NCBI RefSeq assembly: GCF_030209835.1
Contig: NZ_JARVRF010000038.1
Coordinates: 95,906 to 159,905 of the forward strand
Direction: 5' to 3'
Source of the DNA: Arthrobacter sp. efr-133-R2A-120
GTDB lineage: Bacteria; Actinomycetota; Actinomycetes; Actinomycetales; Micrococcaceae
Length of the DNA stretch: 64,000 bases
Shown: piece by piece, positions 51,410-59,300 of the stretch
How positions within the stretch are numbered: position 1 is the first letter of the stretch
Layout: the number at the start of each line of letters is the position of its first letter
Made by a program: the position numbers and the translations under genes
The notes under the pieces: model-generated
Seen by the model: only the letters and a program-made list of their open reading frames with translations
Told to the model about the DNA's origin: nothing
The model's database searches: none

Positions 51410-53179
51410 ATGACCCGCTTGTTCAATGAACCCGCAGCCTTCGCTGACGAAATGATCGAAGGTTTCGTCGCATCGCACGGCCGCTGGGTACGGCGCGTGT
51501 CCGGCGGCGTTGCCCGCAGCACCCGGAGCACTCCCGGCACGGTAGCACTGGTGATCGGTGGCGGTTCGGGCCACTACCCGGCTTTCGGGGGTCTCGTCGG
51601 CCAGGGCCTGGCGCACGGCGCGGCGATGGGCAACCTCTTCGCCTCACCGTCCGCGCAGCAGGTCTACAACGTGGCCAAGGCGTCGGACAACGGCGGCGGC
51701 GTGCTCCTGGGCTACGGCAACTACGCCGGCGATGTCCTGCATTTCACCCAGGCGCAGGAGAAGCTCCGGAAGGAGGGAATCGACTGCCGCAGCATCGCCG
51801 TGACGGACGACATCTCCTCCGCCCCCGCAAGTGAGATGCACAAGCGCCGTGGTATCGCCGGTGACCTGACCGTCTTCAAGGTCGCCGCCGCAGCCTCCGA
51901 AGCCGGCCACTCTATGGACGACGTCGTGCAGATCGCCGAACGTGCCAACCACCGCACCCGTTCCTTCGGCGTCGCGTTCACCGGGTGCACGCTGCCCGGC
52001 GCGGAACGGCCGCTCTTCACCGTCCCCGAGGGCCGGATGGCCGTCGGCATGGGAATCCACGGCGAACCGGGCATCGGCGAAACCGACATTCCGACGGCGG
52101 ATGAGCTCGCCGAGCTGATGGTCGCCAAGCTCCTCGCCGAAATCCCCGAAGGGGTCGGGATCAACGGTGCCCGCGTCGTCCCCATCCTCAACGGCCTGGG
52201 CAGCGTGAAGTACGAGGAACTGTTCGTGGTCTACCGCCGCGTAGCGAAGCTCCTTGCAGAAGCAGGGCTCGACGTCGTGGATCCCCAGGTGGGCGAGCTC
52301 GTGACCAGCTTCGACATGGCAGGCACATCCCTGACGCTCTTCTGGCTGGACGAAGAACTCGAACAGCTCTGGCTGGCGCCGGCCGACGCCCCTGCCTTCC
52401 GCCGCGGCGCGATCACTTCGCAAGCCCTGGCAGCCGACGCCGCAGGCACAGACAACAGCGGGCTGGCCGACGTCGAACTCTCCATCCCTGACGCCACGGC
52501 TGAGTCCCGCGTGGCCGCCGTTCGCGTCCTCGCCGCACTTGGCGCCGCGAAAGCCGTCGTGGACGCCAACGCCGAGGAACTCGGCCGCATCGATGCGATC
52601 GCCGGCGACGGCGACCACGGCATCGGCATGGAACGCGGAGTCCGCGCCGCCGTGGAAGCCGCGGCAGACGCCGTCGTACGCGGCGCCGGTGCGGCCACGA
52701 CTTTGCATTTCGCCGGGGATGCCTGGGCCGATAAGGCCGGCGGAACCTCCGGCGCGCTCTGGGGCATGGCACTGCGGGCCGTCGGTGACGCCTTGGGGAA
52801 CGTCAACGCGCCCGACGGCGGTGCTGTCGCCACCGGCGTCACGGACGCCGCCGCGGCCATCATGAACTTCGGCAAGGCCAAGGTGGGCGACAAGACCCTG
52901 GTGGATGTCCTGGTCCCGTTCCGCGACGCGCTCGAAGCCGGCGTGCAGGACGGCAGGTCCCTGACGGACGCGTGGGGCGCCGCTGTCGTCGCAGCCCAAC
53001 AGGCCGCCGAGGATACCGCGAACCTGCTGCCGCTCATGGGCCGCGCCCGCCCGCATGCCGAGAAGAGCCTGGGAACCCCGGACGCCGGAGCCGTCTCGAT
53101 GGCCCTGATCGTCCAGGCAATCCACGAGTCCCTCCTCCAGGAGAACACCATCGAAAACAGCATCAAGGAGACAGCATGA
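51410..53179 (+). CDS. Fused DhaK-DhaL kinase, probable L-erythrulose kinase (LerK)
   Basis: The product has 589 residues. The DhaK domain (1-330) contains GGGSGHYPAFGGLVG and the substrate-binding His in VGMGIHGEPG. The DhaL domain (about 370-575) contains the nucleotide-binding IDAIAGDGDHGIGMERG and a DKAGGTSGALWGMAL block. This single-chain ATP-dependent form is used by dihydroxyacetone and erythrulose kinases. The presence of TIM-like and RpiB-like isomerases downstream is the arrangement of L-erythrulose catabolism, so erythrulose rather than dihydroxyacetone is the likely substrate. Its stop overlaps the next start by four bases. Confidence 0.9.
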   Translation: MTRLFNEPAAFADEMIEGFVASHGRWVRRVSGGVARSTRSTPGTVALVIGGGSGHYPAFGGLVGQGLAHGAAMGNLFASPSAQQVYNVAKASDNGGGVLLGYGNYAGDVLHFTQAQEKLRKEGIDCRSIAVTDDISSAPASEMHKRRGIAGDLTVFKVAAAASEAGHSMDDVVQIAERANHRTRSFGVAFTGCTLPGAERPLFTVPEGRMAVGMGIHGEPGIGETDIPTADELAELMVAKLLAEIPEGVGINGARVVPILNGLGSVKYEELFVVYRRVAKLLAEAGLDVVDPQVGELVTSFDMAGTSLTLFWLDEELEQLWLAPADAPAFRRGAITSQALAADAAGTDNSGLADVELSIPDATAESRVAAVRVLAALGAAKAVVDANAEELGRIDAIAGDGDHGIGMERGVRAAVEAAADAVVRGAGAATTLHFAGDAWADKAGGTSGALWGMALRAVGDALGNVNAPDGGAVATGVTDAAAAIMNFGKAKVGDKTLVDVLVPFRDALEAGVQDGRSLTDAWGAAVVAAQQAAEDTANLLPLMGRARPHAEKSLGTPDAGAVSMALIVQAIHESLLQENTIENSIKETA

Positions 53180-53646
53180 GCACCAAACTGCGCCTGGTCA
53201 TCGGATCGGACGACGCCGGATTCGAGTACAAGGAAGCCCTCAAGGCCGACCTCGAGGCCAGTGAACTGGTCGAATCCGTGACCGACGTCGGAGTGGACGC
53301 CATCAGCCACACCCCCTACCCCTCCGTGGCCATCGCCGCCGCCGAGCTCATCGCCGCGGGCAAGGCCGACCGTGCACTCCTGGTGTGCGGCACGGGACTG
53401 GGGGTGGCCATCGCTGCCAACAAGGTCCCCGGCATCCGCGCCGTCACCGCCCACGATTCCTTCTCCGTGGAACGGGCCGTCCTGAGCAACAACGCCCAGG
53501 TCCTCACCTTCGGCCAGCGCGTCGTCGGCCTGGAACTGGCCCGCCGCCTCGCCGGGGAGTGGCTCACCTACACCTTCGACGAGTCCTCAGCCTCCGCCGA
53601 GAAGGTCACACTCATTAAGGACTACGAGGGTGTCACTTCCTGCTAA
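53176..53646 (+). CDS. RpiB-like isomerase, probable D-erythrulose 4-phosphate isomerase (DerI)
   Basis: The product is 156 residues from ATG 53176. The RpiB/LacAB fold is clear: VIGSDDAGFEYKEALK with the phosphate-binding start, the ALLVCGTGLGVAIAANKVPGIRA block with the catalytic Cys near residue 71, and the AVLSNNAQVLTFGQRVVG segment. RpiB-like proteins with erythrulose kinases convert D-erythrulose 4-phosphate to D-erythrose 4-phosphate. It overlaps the kinase by four bases and the next gene by 17 bases, so the three are translationally coupled. Confidence 0.88.
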   Translation: MSTKLRLVIGSDDAGFEYKEALKADLEASELVESVTDVGVDAISHTPYPSVAIAAAELIAAGKADRALLVCGTGLGVAIAANKVPGIRAVTAHDSFSVERAVLSNNAQVLTFGQRVVGLELARRLAGEWLTYTFDESSASAEKVTLIKDYEGVTSC

Positions 53647-54472
53647 ACCCGCCGTCGGCGGGACGAATGAGAAGGCGATCATCGGCGTCAGCCTGAAGAT
53701 GTACTTCGGCTACGAACGCACGCTCGAATACTGCCGGGAAGTAGCGTCCATCGCGGCCGCGCATCCCGCAGTCCGGCGCGGCGAGATCGAGTTGTTCATC
53801 CTGCCGGCCTTCCCGGTGCTGGCCGAAGCGGCGCGGATCCTCTGCACTGCCGGCGTCGGCACGGGGACCCAGGACATCTTCTGGGAAGACGAAGGCGCGT
53901 ACACCGGTGAAGTCAGCGGGAAGATGGTGGCCGAGATCGGCGGCTCCTACGTCGAAATCGGGCACGCCGAACGCCGCAGGATCTTCGGCGAGGACCACCG
54001 GGTCATCGGACTCAAGACCGCGGCGGCCTACCGCAACGGCCTCACCCCGGTTCTGTGCGTCGGCGAACTGAACTCCGGTTCAGCCGAAGAAGCCATCGCC
54101 CATTGCACCGCCGAGATCGACGCCGGACTCAAACGGGCGCAATCGCTCGGTCCCGCAGGCCGGACCATCGTGGCCTACGAACCCCAATGGGCCATCGGCG
54201 CACCGGAACCCGCCACCCCGGACTACATCAGCGCCGTGGTCCGGGGCCTCGACGAGCACCTCCGCTCGTTGCCGGGCCAGTCCGAGAGCAGGGTCATTTA
54301 CGGCGGCAGCGCGGGCCCCGGACTGATCAGCCAGTTGGACATGTCCGTTGCCGGCTTGTTCCTCGGCCGCTTCGCGCACGATCCGGAAGCCCTCAAGACC
54401 ATCCTGGACGAGGCTGCCGCACGCCTCGTTGCGTCCGCACCGGCAAGGGCGGGGAAAGGGGTGGCAGTATGA
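53630..54472 (+). CDS. TIM-like isomerase, probable L-erythrulose 1-phosphate isomerase (LerI)
   Basis: The product has 280 residues from a GTG that lies inside the preceding gene (17-base overlap). It keeps the triosephosphate isomerase catalytic set: Lys in GVSLKMYFG (the usual Asn before it is Ser), His in YVEIGHAERRRIFGE and Glu in VAYEPQWAIG, and a phosphate loop VIYGGSAGP. The changed NxK motif and the neighbours argue for the LerI/EryH type, which moves the carbonyl of L-erythrulose 1-phosphate to give D-erythrulose 4-phosphate. Its stop overlaps the next ATG by four bases. Confidence 0.88.
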   Translation: MSLPAKPAVGGTNEKAIIGVSLKMYFGYERTLEYCREVASIAAAHPAVRRGEIELFILPAFPVLAEAARILCTAGVGTGTQDIFWEDEGAYTGEVSGKMVAEIGGSYVEIGHAERRRIFGEDHRVIGLKTAAAYRNGLTPVLCVGELNSGSAEEAIAHCTAEIDAGLKRAQSLGPAGRTIVAYEPQWAIGAPEPATPDYISAVVRGLDEHLRSLPGQSESRVIYGGSAGPGLISQLDMSVAGLFLGRFAHDPEALKTILDEAAARLVASAPARAGKGVAV

Positions 54473-55269
54473 GCTCAACCATCGGCCTGAGCAGCTACGC
54501 GTTCTTCTGGCAACTCTCGGACGCCGTCTCAGCACCGCTGAGCATCCACGACGCGCTGGCGCGCACCGCGGAACTGGGCGTGGAGCTGTTCCAGATGTGC
54601 GACTACGCTCCCCTGGAGCACATGTCCGACGACGAACTAACTGCCGTCCGCGCCACCGCGGACTCCCTGGGCATCACGCTGGAACTCGGCACGAAGGGCA
54701 TCCGCCCGGAGCACCTGGGCAAGTTCCTGCACATCGCCCGGATCCTCGGCTCGGACCTCCTCAGGACCATGTTCAAAGTCCCCGGCCACGCGCCCGACGC
54801 CGACGAAGCCACCGCGATCTTCACCGAGGTCCTGCCGGCCTTCGAAGCGGCAGGCGTGCGGATCGCCGTCGAAACCTACGAACAGGTGCCCACCGCACGG
54901 ATCCTGGACGTGATCCGCCGGGTGGACAACCCGTACCTCGGGATCTGCAGCGACCCCGCCAATACCGTCGCGGCGCTGGAGATGCCCCGCGAGGTGATTG
55001 ACGCCGTCGCTCCCTATGTCCTGAACATGCACATCAAAGACTTTGCGTTCAGCCGCAAGGAGGGGTGGGTCGGGTTCACGTACTCCGGCGCGCCGCTCGG
55101 CGAAGGCCTCCTGGACTACGACTACATGGCCGGCAAGATCCAGCCCTCGCAAAGAAGCATCAACCAGATCGTCGAACACTGGCTGCCCTGGCAGGACACC
55201 GAGACGGAAACCATCCGCATCGAAAACCAGTGGACCCAACAAAGCCTCGAATTCCTAAGGAGCAAGTGA
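54469..55269 (+). CDS. Xylose-isomerase-like TIM barrel, probable 3-oxo-isoapionate decarboxylase (OiaC)
   Basis: The product is 266 residues from ATG 54469. It is of the AP-endonuclease-2/sugar isomerase-epimerase fold: GLSSYAFFWQL at strand 1, ELGVELFQMCDY, IAVETYEQVPT with a metal-ligand Glu, LGICSDPANTVA with Asp, MHIKDFAF with His and Asp, and YSGAPLGEGLLDY with a final Glu. In an apionate cluster this family includes the non-phosphorylating decarboxylase OiaC, which gives L-erythrulose from 3-oxo-isoapionate. The cluster lacks OiaK/OiaX/OiaT genes, so a decarboxylase is needed and this is the only candidate. The specific name is inference. Confidence 0.75.
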   Translation: MSSTIGLSSYAFFWQLSDAVSAPLSIHDALARTAELGVELFQMCDYAPLEHMSDDELTAVRATADSLGITLELGTKGIRPEHLGKFLHIARILGSDLLRTMFKVPGHAPDADEATAIFTEVLPAFEAAGVRIAVETYEQVPTARILDVIRRVDNPYLGICSDPANTVAALEMPREVIDAVAPYVLNMHIKDFAFSRKEGWVGFTYSGAPLGEGLLDYDYMAGKIQPSQRSINQIVEHWLPWQDTETETIRIENQWTQQSLEFLRSK

Positions 55270-55270
55270 A

Positions 55271-56131
55271 ATGTCAGCAGAACAATTGACCGTCGCCGTT
55301 GTCGGAGCCGGTGGCAAGATGGGGATGCGCGTTTCCGCCAACCTCCAGAAGAGCAACCACACCGTCACCTACAGCGAGAACTCCCCCGCCGGCCAGGACC
55401 GCGTCCGCGCCGAGGGCCGCGAGATCACCGCCACCGACGACGCCGTCAAGGGCGCCGACGTCGTGATCCTCGCCGTGCCGGACACCGTCCTCGGCATCGT
55501 CTCCGAAGGCGTCGTCCCGCAGATGAAGCCCGGCTCGATCCTCCTTACCCTGGACCCGGCCGCTGCATATGCCGGACTGCTGGCCAAGCGCGACGACGTC
55601 GTCCAGGCCGTAGCCCACCCGTGCCACCCGTCCGTGTTCCTCGAGCGCACCACCAAGGAAGAATGGGCCGACACCTTCGGCGGCCAGGGCGCCCCGCAGA
55701 ACGTCGTGGCCGCGATCGACGAGGACGCCCCGGCAGCGACCCGCGACGCAGCCGAAGCGACCATCCGCACCATCTACGCCCCCGTCATCGACGTCCACTG
55801 GGTCACCGTGAAGCAGCTCGCCATCCTGGAACCCACCCTCGTGGAAACCGTGGCCTGCATGATCGGCACCCTGCTCAACGAAGCCCTCCACGAAACCGTG
55901 CACACCGCCGGCGTCCCCGAAGAAGCGGCCAAGGCCATGCTGTTCGGCCACGTGCAGATCGCCCTGACCAACGCCCTGCGCGGCTCCAACCCGTTCTCCG
56001 AGGCCTGCGAAATCGCCATCCAGTACGGCAAGGACACCATCATCAAGGACGACTGGAAGAAGATCTTCGACGACTCCGAGCTCGACGGCGTCATCGCCAA
56101 GATGCTCAAGCTGGACGCCGTCAAGCGCTAG
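55271..56131 (+). CDS. apnO: D-apionate oxidoisomerase-like dehydrogenase (ApnO)
   Basis: The product has 286 residues, starting after AAGGAG. It has an N-terminal Rossmann domain (VAVVGAGGKMGMRVSANL with the GxGGKMG loop) and a helical C-terminal domain with AHPCHPSVFLERTTKEEWADTF, WVTVKQLAILEPTLVETVACMIG and FGHVQIALTNALRG. This is the phosphogluconate-dehydrogenase-C type to which ApnO belongs. ApnO oxidises D-apionate with NAD and shifts the carbonyl to give 3-oxo-isoapionate. It is the last gene of the operon, one base after the previous stop. The gene order supports the name. Confidence 0.82.
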   Translation: MSAEQLTVAVVGAGGKMGMRVSANLQKSNHTVTYSENSPAGQDRVRAEGREITATDDAVKGADVVILAVPDTVLGIVSEGVVPQMKPGSILLTLDPAAAYAGLLAKRDDVVQAVAHPCHPSVFLERTTKEEWADTFGGQGAPQNVVAAIDEDAPAATRDAAEATIRTIYAPVIDVHWVTVKQLAILEPTLVETVACMIGTLLNEALHETVHTAGVPEEAAKAMLFGHVQIALTNALRGSNPFSEACEIAIQYGKDTIIKDDWKKIFDDSELDGVIAKMLKLDAVKR

Positions 56132-56307
56132 GCACGGCATCACCACCCTCGAGATTGCACATCACGGCAATACTGCCGCGAAGTGCCGTCTCGCGGTGCA
56201 TTCCAGGGGTTTACGCCCCGCCCCGCGCCAGCCATCATGAAATCAGGCGCAGGACTTCGCCGACCGCTAAAGTACGGCCGCTCCTTGCGCGGCGGAGGCG
56301 CAGCGAC

Positions 56308-59300
56308 ATGTCACCCAGGATCGAGCCCGCGGACCACGCCTTGGGCACTTCCCCCGGCGCCCCCGAGCGATTCCTGAGCGACTACTACGAGCACGTGGCC
56401 GATGACGATGTCCGCAACTACACCACGGACACGCTCCTGGAGCGTGCCCGCTACCACCGCTCATTGGCGGAACGGCGGGCTCCCGGGCAAGCTGTGATCG
56501 GCGTCCTGAACGAGGCCGACGCGAGCCTCGTAGCGATTGTCACCGATGACATGCCCTACCTGGTTCCGTCGGTCACCGCGGAAATCGCCAGGGACAACGC
56601 CTCCATCCGGCTCCTGGTCCACCCCACTTTTACTGTCACCCGGGATCCAGCCACCCACCGCCTGACCGACGTCCACCGCCGCCCCCTGCGGACGGGACTG
56701 CCGTCCGGTGTCGAGCCTTCCGCTTCGGTCACCCCTGTGGACCACGACGACGGCGGCCCGCTCGCGGAGGCGTGGATCGCCGTCGAGATCTCCAGGCTTC
56801 CGGACGAAACGAGCGCCGAACGCCTCGTTGAACGGCTGCAGACCGTCCTTGGCGATGTCCGGGCCGCCGCGGAAGACGCGGCTGCCATCCACCAGGAACT
56901 TGCCAATGAAGTCCGCCGCCTGGAGGGGGTCCCCGCAGCGCAGGAGGTCCAGGAGTTGCTGCGCTGGCTGGACGACGGGAATTTCGTGTTCCTCGGCTAC
57001 CGTGGCCTGCGGGGTTTGGGGTTGCTCCGGAATGTGGCGGCCGACGTGTCCAATGCCGTGCCGTCCGAAGCCGGTCCGTCCGCAAGGCCTGGCGCGGCAC
57101 CCCTCCTCACCCTCACCAAGTCGACGCTCCGCTCGACGGTCCTCCGGCGCGCCTACCTCGACGAAATCAGCCTGACCACGGGTGACACAAGCGGCGAGCG
57201 CACCTTCGTCGGCCTCTTCGCTCCCAGCTCGGCATCCCGCTCGGCACTCCTGATTCCCGTCATCCGGGACACTGTCGACGAGGTGCTGCGGACGTTCGGC
57301 TACCCGCCCGCGTCACACCGAGGCAAGGAACTCCTGGCGGTGGTGGAGGCCTATCCGCGCGATGAACTCTTCCATATCGACGCGCGGCAGCTGGCCGAGC
57401 ACGCGCGGGACATCCTGCGCCTCCAAGAACGCCACAGCACACGGTTGTTCCTGCGTCCGGACTCGCACAACCGCTTCATGGCGGCGCTGGTCTTCCTGCC
57501 GCGGCAACGCTACAGTACGGCCGTCCGGCTCAACATTGAACGCGAACTTCGCGAGGCCTTCGGCTCCGAGGCCATCGAGTTCGAGCTCCGCCTTGGCGAA
57601 TCCTCCATGGCCCGCGTGTTCTTCCGGGTCCTGTTGCCACGCGAGGGGGCGCCCGCCGTCGTCGACCCTGCGGTACTGGAGCAGCGGATTATCGCCGCAA
57701 CGAGGTCATGGGCGGAAGGCCTGGACGAAGCCTTGCGGGCAAGGTTCCCCGCGAACGAGGCCGCCCGGCTGTCCCGGCAATGGGCCACCGCCTTTCCGGC
57801 CAGCTACAAGGCCGATTACGAGGTGGAAGACGCGGTTCAGGACATCGTCCGGTTCGAGAGTTTCGCGCCCCCGGACGCGGACCTGGCAGACGGCGACACC
57901 GCCGACCCTTTGCTCACGGTCTACAGGCGCCCGGGAACCACCGTCCTCACCGAAGATGCACGGATTCGGCTGTATTTGACCCGTCCGCAGAGCCTGAGCG
58001 AGATTCTGCCGTTCTTCCACAACCTGGGCTTGCGCGTCCTGGACCAGCGGCCGTTCGATGTGCAGCGTGCCGATGGGCGGTCCTTCTTCCTATACGACCT
58101 CGGCCTCGTCTATCCGCGCGGTGTTGATCCCGTGGGAACCGGCGGGCTCCTGGCCGCTTCGTTCTGTGCCGCGATGCGGGGAGATGCGGAGTCCGACGCC
58201 TTCGATGCCTTGGTCATCCGGGAGGGGATCGACTGGCGGCGGACGGCCATCCTGCGGGCCTATGCGAAGTACCTTCGGCAGCTGGGGAGCACCAATTCCT
58301 ATGGGTTCATCGCGGATACCCTTCGCGAGAATGTGCGTGCAACCCGCGCCTTGCTTTCGCTCTTCGAGGCGAAGTTCGATCCGGACCGGTTCGAACCCGA
58401 TCTGTTCGATCCTGAACTGCGCGCGCCGGCGCCAGCCGGGCCGACGCCTGCTGAGCAGATGGCGGCCGGAGGCGACCTGTTCGAAACGGACGGCGGCAAG
58501 TACAGCTCCCGGACACAGGCCACGAACGCGGCCCGGAAGGAACTGGCGGAAGCGATCGACGCTGTACCGGTCCTCGACGCCGACCGCCTGTTGCGTTCGC
58601 TCGCGAGCCTCGTGGAGGCCACGCTGCGCACCAACTTCTACCTCAACAAGCCGTATTTGAGTTTCAAGCTCAACCCCGCTTCCATCCCCGCCGCACCGGC
58701 GCCCCGGCCACAGTTCGAAATCTGGGTCTACTCGCCGCGGGTGGAAGGCGTCCACTTGCGTTTCGGCGCCATTGCCCGCGGCGGCTTGCGTTGGTCCGAC
58801 CGCCGTGAGGACTTCCGCACGGAGGTCCTGGGGCTCGTGAAAGCCCAGACCGTGAAGAACGCCGTCATCGTTCCCACGGGAGCCAAAGGCGGCTTCTATC
58901 CCAAGCAGCTCCCGGACCCCGCCGAAGACCGGGCGGCTTGGCTGGCCGAGGGCCAGGAAAGCTACCGGATCTTCGTTCGTGGACTGCTGGACATCACGGA
59001 CAACCTGGTTGCCGAGCGGGTCGTCCCGCCCGCCCGCGTGGTGAGGCACGACGGCGACGACTACTACCTCGTGGTGGCCGCGGACAAGGGCACGGCCACG
59101 TTCTCCGACATCGCCAACGACCTCGCGGCGGGGTACGGATTCTGGCTGGGCGACGCGTTCGCGTCCGGCGGTTCAGTGGGTTATGACCACAAGCAGATGG
59201 GCATCACGGCCCGCGGCGCCTGGGAGTCCGTGCGGCACCATTTCAGCGAACTGCTCATCGACTCCCGGACCGAGGATTTCACCGTGGTGGGCATCGGCGA

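Noticed and set aside
55274..56146. A 290-codon minus-strand frame opposite apnO
   Set aside because: It is a Gly/Val/Asp-rich mirror of a gene with clear Rossmann motifs.
56132..56307. Inverted repeat after apnO as a terminator
   Set aside because: Only about six bases pair (CCGCGA with TCGCGG), which is within chance for this GC content.
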